A DNA stretch of 55,623 bases from Lingula anatina (Eukaryota; Brachiopoda; Lingulata; Lingulida; Lingulidae). The position numbers and the translations under genes were made by a program. Under the pieces are notes generated by a model. It was given only the letters and a program-made list of their open reading frames with translations, searched no databases and was not told where the DNA came from. Positions 32,255 through 43,571 of the stretch are shown in pieces (position 1 is the stretch's first letter; each line of letters begins with the position of its first letter). Location of the stretch: contig NW_019775465.1 of assembly GCF_001039355.2 (NCBI RefSeq), positions 301,914 to 357,536 of the forward strand, given 5' to 3'.

Positions 32255-33879
32255 CCAGATGGCAATCTTTGTAACTTATTGATAGTGCTCTCAACATTAC
32301 AAAAAGCACACTATGCTTTGTTCAAGGACTGTATTGTTTTAGAAATGATAGCAGTACAACTAAATATTTTGGGTATTTTTTAAAAATAATACTTGCCATC
32401 TTACATTTGGTGTTTTTGCCAACATATCCTGAAGATTCCAGTAATCTGCCAGTTCCTTGGATATTCATAGATTGATGAATCACAACATGATATAATTAAT
32501 GAACCAGATTTCTCCACAAAAAGGACATTGATACCATGGTATACAGGGTATGTCAAAATTAACAATATTTCAGTGGCAGATTTTAAAGCCAAGCAACATT
32601 ACATGGGATTAACATGAAAAAGTATCAAAACATAATTGTGACTGGTTTTGACATTTGAACGTGACTTAAACAAAGGAGATGTCAGAATGTTTGTTTGACA
32701 TCCTGGACTCAAAGCACCAGCTATTTTAGGCAGTTAAAATAAGAAATGAATGTACCATGCATTTTTAACACTAAAAGTGGATTTAACCAAAAGCTAACAA
32801 CCACAGAGATCAGCACACTTGATGTATTACTTTGTTAATACTCTGAAGTGTACATCCAGTTCACATTAACACAGTGAAGAACTAACACATTGTGGTTGGA
32901 ATTTCAGGTAAACAGCCTGCAGGGGGTAGGTACTAGACTTGGGGTGTCAGGCGTAGACCGCAGGGGGTCAGGTGTGGCAGACTTCTCTTTAACGCTATGT
33001 AATATGTATGGAAGATTTTTTGGTTTTTGCTCCATTTACCATTATGACCTAATTTGGTGGAAACTGGGAGCTTCTCTACTTCAGCTATACTAAGAATGCA
33101 GAAAAATACCGCGTGAATTTAAGTTCAAGTTATCTGTCATTTCAGTTTGATTAAAAGACAACTATGTTTTCGTCAAAGATCCATTTTGAATAGGCCTTTT
33201 GTTATTTCAAAACAAACCAACCATACATAATATATAATACCAAATACTGTGCAAAGCATTGCTCTTAGATTAAAAAAAAAAAACGTCAAAACTACACTTA
33301 GTCTGGTCATTTGATATATATTTTCACTGTCAGTACAGTTTTCATTTTGCCATAAATACAGTGAGAGTTCCTCACCATCGTTATAATCTGCTCCCAGAAT
33401 CTCATCATAACTCCACCAACTGCTGCCTTCTTGTGGGAGTTTTTAATTAAACTAATTAAGCCATGACATTTTAATGCTTTGCACACATATAAGTGGACCG
33501 TATCATAACAATCTTTCAGCTGTTGTTTTAGTGTTCTTAGAGCTATTTTAAAAGTATGATGGGCTACATTAATTCCAGTTTCACCTACCACCCCTCACTC
33601 CTCACTCCTGTTGTATCAAATGAATACTTTTGAAACTAATGTCTATAGTGTTACCACATTGTGTTCAGTTTGGTGTATGATATGTTTTTAAACCCCCTTT
33701 TCATTCCTCTCCCCATCACTCACTCTCACACGCACACACACGCACACACACGCACACACACACACTAAGCCAGTTGGTATTAGATTCGGGCATCTGTCTC
33801 TCTGTAAATATACTCTTATCTAGCCATCTTTTCTATTCGGCTTTAATCAATTTCAGGATACTAGGCTCATCCACCTCCT

Positions 33880-34210
33880 TACTAGACCCAGCCACCACCT
33901 TGCTGGGCCTGTCCACCTCCTTGCTGGGCCTGTCCACCTCCTTGCTGGGCCCATCCACCTCCTTACTTGGCTCGTCCACCTCCTTACTGGGTCCATCTTA
34001 CTGTGCCCATCCACCTCCTTACTGGACCCATCAACCTCCTTACCAGCCTTGTCAACCTCCTTACTGGACCCATCAACCTCCTTACTGGGTTGTCCACCTT
34101 CTTACTGGACCCATCAACCTCCTTACTGGCCTCATTAACCTCCTTCCTGGCCATGTCCACCCCTTACTGGCCTCGTCCACCTCCTTACTGGGCCTGTTCA
34201 CCCTTATTTG
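33880..34210. repeat. ~21-bp minisatellite (CCACCTCCTTACTGG type)
   Basis: Fifteen or so imperfect units containing CACCTCCTTACTGG or CAACCTCCTTACTGG. The long forward open frames here (Leu/Ser/Thr-rich) come from this array. Confidence 0.9.
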
Positions 34211-34613
34211 GCCTTATCATTTCATTAGTCTATCATTATGTTTCAATCAGACCTTTAAAGAAATTTAATGCTTTATAGACAGGCAACATTTCATAGAAAC
34301 GTGTCTTGCTGCATCACAGATTTGGTTTTATGTGTTTTGCAAAGAACATTATTTGGCTTTTGTCTGTTTGGTGCTAAATAATTTCTTGTTTAAAAGTCAG
34401 ATTTTATCAATTCTACTTACCTTAATGATACATGTGGAACATAAGATGTGAAAAAAACTGGCTTCAGTGATCTCCATATAATTCACTGTGCTTGTACTGA
34501 CTATGTTCTCCCATGGTTTTAGATCTGTGTGCCCCTTGCCTTGGTCGACTCAATAGGGAGAAGAAAAAGGAAAAGTGCATTGCAAGCGGTTGGGTCTACC
34601 TTAACTCATTAAT

Positions 34614-35018
34614 TCAGTTGATATATATAATTTTATTTTCTGTTGTTTTTTCTTTGGGTTTGTTGTTTATCAATAGACTTTTTTGGGTTTGCTGTTGTTG
34701 CACAGCCATCTTTGCAGGTTGATAATTGAATGATTCACAGCATTGTGATTTTATTCTAGAGAAAAGTTCTGTCTGTGATCTTGGCATCCCTGTGTCTCCT
34801 TTTATCTCCTCCATCTTGTCCTCATATCTGGTAACTACAGCTTTAATCATCTCCTCTAATATCAGGTGTTCTGATGCCTGAAACTTCCTTTTCATGTTTT
34901 TTTTTCGTGATTTCATGTCTAAAGTTTGAAATGTCCAGACATTCCAGATAGAACTTTTCACCATGAGATCTCCCACTGAGGAGGATGGTATAGAGCTTGC
35001 ATGTTCCCAAGGCTTCAA
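34614..35018 (-). pseudogene. Unidentified 134-codon open frame in the large intron
   Basis: The longest non-repetitive open frame outside ITPR. It has a basic, helix-prone middle (R-K-K-N-M-K-R-K-F and I-L-E-E-M-I-K-A-V-V) and ends in a low-complexity tail. I do not recognise it. The composition loosely recalls DNA-binding domains of domesticated or decayed transposons, but this is a guess; it may be chance. Confidence 0.2.
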
Positions 35019-35199
35019 AGGTTCATTGGCTTCATAGGTGTGCAGTAGAAAGAAGAGCAGAGGAACACAGGCAGTACTGATTTAAATGCTCAGCTCTGAT
35101 CTGAAGAAGTTTCAGTTTTGCCATATTGGCTTCAAACACAGCAGTTAGTACACACTATGAGTGCCCTGTGCAGCTGCTTCATGACATGACGTCTGAAAC

Positions 35200-35460
35200 C
35201 CAGTGTGATGTAATCTAGATATGTCACAATCACCCTGAGTTACAGAGAGTGACCTGGGTAACAGCTTTATGATATGAAACTTAGGGAGATGTAATCTAGA
35301 TATGTCACAATCACCCTGAGTTTCAGAGAGTGCCCTGGGTAACAGCTTTATGATATGAAACCCAGGGAGATGTAATCTAGATATGTCACAATCACCCTGA
35401 GTTTCAGAGAGTGCCCTGGGTAACAGCTTTATGATATGAAATCCAGTGTGATGTAATCTA
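35200..35460. repeat. ~80-bp tandem repeat (GATGTAATCTAGATATG type)
   Basis: Three full units and part of a fourth, each with GATGTAATCTAGATATGTCA and GGGTAACAGCTTTATGATAT. Not related to an exon edge. Confidence 0.88.
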
Positions 35461-36650
35461 GATATGATCAGAACTGATGTGCCGAACTGGGTTGCTCAGG
35501 CACCAAAGGTCGGCCATTCTATCATAAAGCAATGTGTTGCCAATTGCAATCATAGCCAAAAAAGGCAAAGCTGAACAGTTTCTCTTGAGTCTGTTACGAA
35601 ATAATTCTGCTTTAATATGCATTTTTTCCAGGCTTAAATTTTGCATTTTGGATGCCTTTTCCACTACTGCTGCATAACGACTTTTTATAGACTAACATTT
35701 TATTTGTCCACAGCTGCAACTTGTGAAGTTATTTCATTATTCTTTTCAAAAAAAATTGATACCAGCTTGTTTTAATGATAATGGTTTTGATATTCTGGTA
35801 TGGTAACTTTAAGTATTATTTAAAATGCACTTCAGATATTTCAAAATATTTAATTTGATCCCAGTTTCCCTGGCATTATGTAGTATATATATATACAACT
35901 AGACAAAGAAATGCCTGCGCCTGTCTGAGTTGTTTACACATTGCTGCAGATATGGCATGCCTTCTAATTATGATATCTTCTCATCATATGTCCACATGTA
36001 CAGGTCATTTTTTGCCAGTGGCATGCACATTCATCTTGTTAAATCTTAGTCTTCTGTACTTACATTACAACAGTTCCTTAAAATAATATCAGAATTTGTA
36101 TGGCATTCATTTTGAACTCTTACCATGATTGCCCCCCTTTTTTGCCATAATTGACATTGCCTAGGTATCTGTTTTGCTTTAAAGCTTGTTGCATGTGAGG
36201 TCACTATTGACTTGACCTATGAACCGTGGAGTTGTCTGCCATGTTTGTAAAATGCTTGATAGACAAGCAAAGTGGTTATAAGCATATGATATTAAAATCT
36301 TAGATTTTTTAGCCAAAGATTTTTTGGTACCAGCCATTTTAATTTGGTTGCTAGCATGTTATAGTTTTCACCAGTGTATTCTATATTTTATAATATCCAC
36401 ACAATTCATATTCTACTCTGTTTTCTCTTTAACTTACATTTGGTGTTTTTCTTCATGTCATTCTAGTCTACACTTAACTATGCACAAACTTTTTGTAAAA
36501 CCTGGAAATGTTGTATGCTGTTTTTAAATATAATTTCATTGATGGTATTGATGACAACAATTAATATTTTTTTAGCTTTGCTTATAGAAGCTGTTGGTGT
36601 AAAAGTATTTCAGTTCTTCTATACAGTTCATGCACCTTTGACTGTTCCAG

Positions 36651-36851
36651 CTTTTGGAGGCACAAACAGCACGTGCCATTTTCCAAGACAACGTCAACCT
36701 GTGCAATGAGGTGACAGAGAGAGTGGTCCAGCACTACGTCCACTGTATTGAGACACATGGCCGACATGTGCAGTACCTGAAGTTTCTACAGACCATTGTG
36801 AAGTCAGAAGGCACTTTTATCAGAAAGTGTCAGGATATGGTGATGTCGGAG
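36651..36851 (+). CDS. ITPR: ITPR exon w27: regulatory armadillo region
   Basis: Acceptor ACTGTTCCAG, donor GTATGA, 67 codons, phase 0. Reads [18 protein letters not shown] and [12 protein letters not shown], ending K-C-Q-D-M-V-M-S-E. Confidence 0.96.
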
Positions 36852-37322
36852 GTATGATGTCAAAGATAAAGTGTTGTCATAGGTGTGGTGATGTCAGAGT
36901 TATGATGTCAAAGATATAGTGATGTCATAGGTGTGGTGATGTTGGAGGTATGGTGAAGTCATAGGTGTGGTGATGTCAGAGATATGATGTCAAAGATATA
37001 GTGATGTCATAGGTGTGGTGATGTTGGAGGTATGATGATGTCAGAGATGTGGTGATGTCAGATATATGGTGATGTCATAGGTGTGGTGATGTCAGAGATA
37101 TGGTGATGTCAGATATATGGTGATGTCAAAGATATGGTGATGTCAGAGGTATGGTGATGTCAGAGATATGGTGATGTCAGAGATGTGGTGATGTCAGAGA
37201 TATGGTGATGTTAGAGGTATGGTGATGTCAAAGGTATGGTGATGTCAGAGATATGGTGATGTCAAAGATATGGTGATATCAGAGATATGGTGATGTCAAA
37301 GGTATGGTGATGTCAGAGGTAT
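36852..37322 (+). repeat. Degenerate junction minisatellite after exon w27
   Basis: Many 18-36 bp units built on GATATGGTGATGTCAGAGG. The exon's last bases are GATATGGTGATGTCGGAG and its intron starts GTATGATG, so each GTCAGAGGTATGGTGATG unit recreates the exon-donor junction. This is the most diverged junction array. Confidence 0.85.
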
Positions 37323-37491
37323 GGCTTCTAAAGTTTTGTGATAATTTGGATCTGACATTTCTTTAATTGTAGTGGTATCAGTGCAATTTTGAATTATATC
37401 TGAAAATTTTTGAACATACTTTTTTATTGCTTGAGACATTGCTAATGATTTATGATCAGATATTCTTTTGTCCCACCCCTCTACCTTACAG

Positions 37492-37743
37492 TTGGTCAAT
37501 GTTGGTGAAGATGTCCTCCTGTTCTACAATGACAAGGCATCTTTCCAAACCCTGGTCCAACTGATGAGATCCGAGCGGAACCGCCTGGATGAGAACAGCC
37601 CTCTGAACTACCATATCAACCTGGTCCAGCTCTTGGCTTACTGCACTGAGGGAAAGAATGTCTACACAGAGATCAAGTGTCACTCTCTGCTGCCCCTGGA
37701 TGACATCGTCAGGATCGTCACACACGGAGACTGTATTCCTGAG
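37492..37743 (+). CDS. ITPR: ITPR exon w28: regulatory armadillo region
   Basis: Acceptor ACCTTACAG, donor GTAATA, 84 codons, phase 0. Contains [29 protein letters not shown] and [15 protein letters not shown], ending D-C-I-P-E; very close to vertebrate ITPR. Confidence 0.97.
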
Positions 37744-37951
37744 GTAATACTTATATCTTAATTGGGGCAGCTTGACCTATTTTCATGCATTTTCAGAATT
37801 AGATCAACTTAAGCCCTATTAGCTCAATGTTATTCTTGTGTAATGTGTATCAGTTCATTCAAACTATAAGAGCCTTGGTACATGGGGCTAATGAGTATAT
37901 AAAGATATATGTTATCTTCTCCACATGGTATCCATATTTGACATTGTTCAG

Positions 37952-38077
37952 GTGAAGAGTGCTTACATCAACTTCTTGAACCACTGTTATGTGGACACTG
38001 AGGTGGAGATGAAGGAGATATACACCAGTAACCACATGTGGACATTGTTTGAGGGGTTCCTGGTTGACATGGCAACT
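37952..38077 (+). CDS. ITPR: ITPR exon w29: regulatory armadillo region
   Basis: Acceptor TTGTTCAG, donor GTAAGT, 42 codons, phase 0. Reads [19 protein letters not shown] and [16 protein letters not shown]. Confidence 0.97.
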
Positions 38078-39572
38078 GTAAGTAGTGAGTTTGGAAAGGA
38101 AGGCATATTTTTCTGTCTTGCAAGCCCTAGATACTAGTTAGTGGTGGTGGCATGCTCTGACCTGCTGTATTATAACAAGGTTTGGCATCATGGTTACCAG
38201 CCTGATGACACTGCTGCTTTAACTGATTTTGTTCAAAAAGGATCAAATTAAGGATCAAATCAGTTACCTTGACCATCCCTATCCCTGGTCAAACCTTGCA
38301 CATGATCATCATAGAAATGTACATCTCTTTATGCTGGAGCTTCTATGGTTAATCTAGGAAATAAACAACCAGTAAGTGTGGATTGGTTTGACATGGTAAT
38401 GGTAATAATTAGCTGTATTATTATTACAGCTGTGGTGCATTATGCCTACTGCTGTGCTGATCCTCTAAAGAAGGCATCACCATGTTTGTGTCTACACAGC
38501 AACTGTTGTTAACTGGAAGTCCCCCATATTGAGATTTACATTCTATTGATGAATTTATGTTATGACACCTTACACATAAAATTGTTATTTTTTGTTGTTT
38601 ATTGGCATTGTGCATGGATATCTCTGCATGTGGCTTTTATAGAGAAAAATCATATAAAGTGTAAGTAGAATAATCTGTCTGTTTTGATATGTATAGCATT
38701 ATGTAATATCATTTTGTGCACTGTCATCATTATTTTCTGCTTTATGTTTGTACATTGACATCTTCACTGTCTTTTTCATGTATTTTGACATCATTCACTG
38801 CATAAGTGCCAAATTGTATTTTTGTTTTTAATTACTTCAAATTTGCTCCTTGCTTTGTGAAGAAAAAGGAAGATTCCTCTTGAAAGTCTTTATTACTGCA
38901 TAGTGCTTTTTGTTTTTGTTACTGTTTCACTGATGATGTTGTCTGTATATTTGCAAGCTTTTCTGTTTAGTTGATAAATCTTGTACTGAAGACATGTGAT
39001 GCATGCTTTTATTTGGACATAGAAAGAATTTGTTCATGGTAATGGGGAGGTTTTATACCTGGCCTTGACTAACCTATATGGTATGGTATTAATTGGTAGG
39101 TGATGGCATATATTGTGTATTATATGCTCCTGGTTCAAGTTTATACTTCAGACCATCAGATCTACAATGATTGTAGATTATGCTGCATGTGCTAGTAATA
39201 TCAGCTGTATGTAAGAGTCACACTCAGGTCTGTAGCTATCAGTTTATACTTCAGACCATCAGATCTACAATGATTGTAGATTATGCTGCATGTGCTTGTA
39301 ATATCAGCTGTATGTAAGAGTCACACTCAGGTCTGTAGCTATCAGACTTGCCTACAGACTTGAGTATGCAGATGCTCTTTGATGACTTGGCTCACTCTAC
39401 TGTCTGCATTGTCTATTGGCTAGTTGTTATATGAATGTAACTTGGCCATCAGAATTAAAAACTTTCTGCAAAATCTGTCGTAAGCAGGTGCAGTGAGCCC
39501 AGGTCTGTGTGTTATGTGTATCATGCTGTAGCTTTGCTTAACCTGCACAGTTTGTCCATTCCCCTTTTCTAG
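38078..39572 (+). other. ITPR intron w29-w30
   Basis: 1.5 kb, AT-rich. The only structure seen is a 103-bp tandem duplication at 39138-39344. Confidence 0.75.
39138..39344. repeat. 103-bp direct tandem duplication
   Basis: Two near-identical units starting AGTTTATACTTCAGACCATC and containing TATGTAAGAGTCACACTCAG, with one base difference seen (TGTGCTAG/TGTGCTTG). Confidence 0.92.
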
Positions 39573-39620
39573 GCTTCTGGCGTACGGCTGAAAGGTGGCA
39601 GCCTGTGGGAGGTAGTAGAG
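39573..39620 (+). CDS. ITPR: Candidate ITPR cassette microexon w30
   Basis: Acceptor CCCCTTTTCTAG is strong, donor GTATTA; 16 codons, phase 0 both ends: A-S-G-V-R-L-K-G-G-S-L-W-E-V-V-E. An alternative donor GTAGTA after W-E would give 13 codons, also in frame. Vertebrate ITPR1 has no matching insert between F-L-V-D and the N-x-T-x-D-R-K-H-A-D segment of the next exon, so this is probably optional. No homology supports it. Confidence 0.55.
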
Positions 39621-40151
39621 GTATTATTGTGTGTGTTGAAGTTATCTTTATCTGTTATGTGTTGTAGCATTGTGTTGTGAACAGTTATTTATTGTAGCTA
39701 TCTCTTAGAAATTGGCACCAGTCACTGCCATCTGGTATAGGCACTGGCAAAACATAAAACACAAAATTATGGATAGATATAGTTTTGCAACATTTTATAT
39801 CAAAAGCATTTAGAAACACCATACTTTTTAAAATAAGGTAATCTATGCTAATACTTTTAACATTGTCCTATTTCAATAACTAATTGAACAGTCAACTGTT
39901 TAGTTTTATTAGTTGATTTGAGCAAGCAAATTATTGATGTAATAAGTTGTCAGAAATTAAAATTTATTATTATCACTTTCAAACTTTTGATTTTAGTAAT
40001 TGTTGATCTTAACCATTTCATTATATTTGTGTAAATAAATACCCTTTAGACAAACAACTTTGTCTTAACTTCAAAGTTTCCTCCATAATGAGTAGACTTA
40101 GCATAGTGTGATCCACCACACAAACATTGAAAACTGTGTCTCCCCCTATAG

Positions 40152-40280
40152 GTGTGTAATGCAACTCATGACAGAAAGCATGCAGACACAGTGCTGGAGA
40201 ACTATGTCAGCACCACCATCATGAGCATCCTGGTCACCTTTTTTGGATCACCTTTCTCTGACCAGAGTACTACAGTACAG
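40152..40280 (+). CDS. ITPR: ITPR exon w31: regulatory armadillo region
   Basis: Acceptor CCCCTATAG, donor GTAGGT, 43 codons, phase 0. Reads [18 protein letters not shown] and ends [14 protein letters not shown], highly conserved. The 531-bp intron before it shows nothing notable. Confidence 0.97.
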
Positions 40281-41400
40281 GTAGGTGGTCACCTTTCTCT
40301 GACCAGAGTACTACAGTACAGGTAGCTGGTCACCTTTCTCTGACCAGAGTACTACAGTACAGGTAGGTGGTCACCTTTCTCTGACCAGAGTACTACAGTA
40401 CAGGTAGGTGGTCACCTTTCTCTGACCAGAGTACTACAGTACAGGTAGGTGGTCACCTTTCTCTGACCAGAGTACTACAGTACAGGTAGGTGGTCACCTT
40501 TCTCTGACCAGAGTACTACAGTACAGGTAGGTGGTCACCTTTCTCTGACCAGAGTACTACAGTACAGGTAGGTGGTCACCTTTCTCTGACCAGAGTACTA
40601 CAGTACAGGTAGGTGGTCACCTTTCTCTGACCAGAGTACTACAGTACAGGTAGGTGGTCACCTTTCTCTGACCAGAGTACTACAGTACAGGTAGGTGGTC
40701 ACCTTTCTCTGACCAGAGTACTACAGTACAGGTAGGTGGTCACCTTTCTCTGACCAGAGTACTACAGTACAGGTAGGTGGTCACCTTTCTCTGACCAGAG
40801 TACTACAGTACAGGTAGGTGGTCACCTTTCTCTGACCAGAGTACTACAGTACAGGTAGGTGGTCACCTTTCTCTGACCAGAGTACTACAGTACAGGTAGG
40901 TGGTCACCTTTCTCTGACCAGAGTACTACAGTACAGGTAGGTGGTCACCTTTCTCTGACCAGAGTACTACAGTACAGGTAGGTGGTCACCTTTCTCTGAC
41001 CAGAGTACTACAGTACAGGTAGGTGGTCACCTTTCTCTGACCAGAGTACTACAGTACAGGTAGGTGGTCACCTTTCTCTGACCAGAGTACTACAGTACAG
41101 GTAGGTGGTCACCTTTCTCTGACCAGAGTACTACAGTACAGGTAGGTGGTCACCTTTCTCTGACCAGAGTACTACAGTACAGGTAGGTGGTCACCTTTCT
41201 CTGACCAGAGTACTACAGTACAGGTAGGTGGTCACCTTTCTCTGACCAGAGTACTACAGTACAGGTAGGTGGTCACCTTTCTCTGACCAGAGTACTACAG
41301 TACAGGTAGGTGGTCACCTTTCTCTGACCAGAGCACTACAGTACAGGTAGGTGGTCACCTTTCTCTGACCAGAGCACTACAGTACAGGTAGGTGGTTACT
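40281..41400 (+). repeat. 41-bp junction minisatellite after exon w31, 27 units
   Basis: From 40281 to 41387 there are exactly 27 units of 41 bp, then a partial one. Each is GTAGGTGG (first 8 intron bases) plus a 33-base copy of the exon end, TCACCTTTCTCTGACCAGAG followed by TACTACAGTACAG. Units are almost identical; unit 1 has GTAGCTGG and two units near the right end have AGAGCACTAC. The array offers 27 extra donors with the same context as the real one. Confidence 0.98.
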
Positions 41401-41618
41401 ATAGTACAGGTAGATAGCTTTCTCTTTTTAAGTCATTGATGAACACACATTACCTCAAGGATAGTTTATAGGATTTTGGCACAGAAAAGTAGCAATAATT
41501 ATTGAGAATTTTCGTAGAGTCCTTTACAGTTCACCATTTTTATCCAATACTGCTCTCTCTCTCTCTTGATTTTTGAAGATCAGTCGTTTAAAGAAAAGAA
41601 ACATTTAATTCATTCCAG

Positions 41619-41739
41619 ACCAGACAGCCCATATTTGTTCAGCTGCTCCAAGGTGCCTTCCGCCTCTCCCACTGCACTTGGCTCTCTGGTGCCCAGAAAT
41701 ACAATGTGGAAAACTGCATTAAGACTCTGTCTGATATAG
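41619..41739 (+). CDS. ITPR: ITPR exon w32: regulatory armadillo region
   Basis: Acceptor TTCATTCCAG, donor GTAAGA, 40 codons plus 1 base. Reads [15 protein letters not shown] and [11 protein letters not shown]. Completes Ala with the next exon. Confidence 0.95.
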
Positions 41740-41999
41740 GTAAGAGACTGTTACTATGGTTTGCAATGTGGAAAACTGCATTAAGACTCTGTCTGATATA
41801 GGTAAGAGACTGTTACTATGGTTTACAATGTGGAGAACTGCATTAAGACTCTGTCTGATATAGGTAAGAGACTGTTACTATGGTTAACAATGTGGAGAAC
41901 TGCATTGACTCTACCTGATGTAGGAAGGAGACTGTTACTATGGTTAACAATGTGGAGAACTGCATTGACTCTACCTGATGTAGGAAGGAGACTGTTTCT
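41740..41999 (+). repeat. 62-bp junction minisatellite after exon w32
   Basis: GTAAGAGACTGTTACTATGG recurs at 41740, 41802 and 41864, each preceded by AATGTGGARAACTGCATTAA and GATATAG, the end of exon w32. Two further units drift to CTACCTGATGTAGGAAGGAG, where the donor is lost. Confidence 0.95.
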
Positions 42000-42026
42000 C
42001 TTTGTTTGGACTCAGTATATTTAGAC

Positions 42027-42090
42027 TATATATTAAGTTCAGACTTCCTGTATTATTCCAGCCTAGGCCTGTGCTATTACTATCCCATTT
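42027..42090 (+). repeat. Decayed copy of the acceptor side of exon w33
   Basis: TATTAAGTTCAGACTTCCTG, TATTATTCCAG and then CCTAGGCCTGTGCTATTACT resemble the true junction 77 bp downstream (CGTCCTCCATTATTCTAG then CCAAGGCCCGTGGTATTGCT). The pseudo-exon carries an immediate in-frame TAG, so it cannot be used. Confidence 0.85.
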
Positions 42091-42138
42091 TAATATTAAG
42101 ACATATATATTAAGTTCAGACGTCCTCCATTATTCTAG

Positions 42139-42314
42139 CCAAGGCCCGTGGTATTGCTATCCCAGTGGACCTAGACAGCCAAGTGAACACCATGTTCTCC
42201 CAGTCTCAGCTGGTAAGGAAACACACAAGACAGTGGCTGAATGTGGGCAAACACCGCAAAGATTCTCTCATCACCATCTCTAGGGACTACAGGAGTATCA
42301 TTGAAGGCTTGCAG
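42139..42314 (+). CDS. ITPR: ITPR exon w33: regulatory armadillo region
   Basis: Acceptor CATTATTCTAG, donor GTGACT, 2 bases plus 58 codons. Reads A-K-A-R-G-I-A-I-P-V-D-L-D-S-Q-V-N and S-R-D-Y-R-S-I-I-E-G-L-Q. Confidence 0.96.
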
Positions 42315-42604
42315 GTGACTTTTCGGTTATTACACAAACATAAGTAATCTATTTATGTCATTGGTGTTGTCATTTGGCACATGCTGGCCAGACCGATAAC
42401 TGGTAAAGGGGTTTTGGTTCAATTGATATTTGCTGGAATTATTTTGATTGGCCACAAATAATAAATGAAATGATTAATGGAAAGCCTGTCTAGTACAGGT
42501 GAACATTTTCCTTGCAAATGATAAAGTATAACATTCAAGTGCACCATGTACAAAATTTAATTTTTAGGAGATACTGTATCAATATTAAAAACATCATATT
42601 TCAG

Positions 42605-42753
42605 GACATTGTGGCACTGTTGGAGGATCAGCTTCATCCCCTGGTGCAGGCAGAACTGTCTGTACTTGTGGATGTCCTCCATAGACCTGAGCTCCTCTTT
42701 CCTCCCTCCACGGCAGCAAGAAAGCACTGCGAGAGTGGGGGATTTATTTCAAG
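42605..42753 (+). CDS. ITPR: ITPR exon w34: regulatory armadillo region
   Basis: Acceptor ATATTTCAG; 49 codons plus 2 bases. Reads [19 protein letters not shown] and R-P-E-L-L-F-P, ending C-E-S-G-G-F-I-S. The donor AAG/GTTGTA is weak, but the next exon continues R-L-I-K-H-T. Confidence 0.94.
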
Positions 42754-43151
42754 GTTGTACGCTCTTCATATCACATTACAAAATTGCAAAAGAAAAAAAG
42801 CCCCCAAAAGTTAAAATTTGATGATTTTGATAGTTTACAATGTTTTTGGCTACATAAGCACAGTGTTTGAAATGTATGTGAACAGATATGTTACAGTAAC
42901 AGTATTGAATAGAGTTACCTTAATATCACATGTTGTGTTACTTACTATGTACAACAGTTAAAGATGCGTATTACACTGGTATAGCTTTAGGGGTGTTGAG
43001 AGGCCATCTTTCTTGTGGAATAATTCCTATTTTTCCATATTTTTGTGATAAAATTCTTATTTTTTCCCTATTTTTAATATTCTTCTTATTTTCTGAAGGT
43101 GCTTTATAACTTGACGTCTTCGATTCTTATCTCCATTCTAAGGCACATCGT

Positions 43152-43300
43152 ATAAAACCAATTAACATGTGTTCCTTGTATCTTCAGATGGATCAAGACA
43201 TATTAAACCAATTAACATGTGTTCCTTGTATCTTCAGATGGATCAAGACATATTAAACCATATAACATGTGTTCCTTGTATCTTCAGATGGATCAAGGCT
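43152..43300 (+). repeat. 50-bp array of pseudo-acceptors upstream of exon w35
   Basis: Three units of ATTAACATGTGTTCCTTGTA, TCTTCAG and ATGGATCAAGACATATTAAA, with AG at 43187, 43237 and 43287. The true acceptor (ATAACATGTGTTTCTTGTAT, CTTTAG, then GTTGATCAAGCACAC at 43572) is the diverged last member, now separated by an inserted element. Confidence 0.88.
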
Positions 43301-43542
43301 TATTACCTCCGCCAAGGAGGTTATGTTTCCACTCCTGTTTGCCTGTTTGTTTGTCCGTCTGTCATCAACATAACTCAAAAAGTTTCGGACTGATTTTGAT
43401 GATAATTTCAGGAACTGTCAGAAGTGAGCCAAGGAAGAGATGATTAGTTTTTGGTGGTGATCCGGATAAGTAATTAATCAATCAATAATAATCAAAAATT
43501 GCTGCTTTGGCAGAGGTCTGTGCTCTCGGAATGCTTTTCTAG
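43301..43542. mobile_element. Interspersed repeat starting TTACCTCCGCCAAGGAGGTT
   Basis: Contains CCTCCGCCAAGGAGGTTATG, GTTTGTTTGTCCGTCTGTCA, CATAACTCAAAAAGTTTCGG, TGGTGGTGATCCGGAT and ends TTGGCAGAGGTCTGTGCTCT with TGCTTTTCTAGT. I recognise this as a widespread interspersed repeat of marine animals; the ends (CCTCCGCCAA and TTGGCAGAGG) are partly inverted, as in a MITE. The insertion splits an acceptor array. Confidence 0.75.
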
Positions 43543-43571
43543 TATATAACATGTGTTTCTTGTATCTTTAG

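Noticed and set aside
33774-34278. Open frames of 164 and 103 codons, Leu/Ser/Thr-rich
   Set aside because: Two frames of the same ~21-bp minisatellite; periodic composition, no gene-like ends.
40281-41387. CRISPR-like regular array
   Set aside because: Units are contiguous without unique spacers, the host is a metazoan nuclear gene, and the unit is explained by the exon-donor junction.
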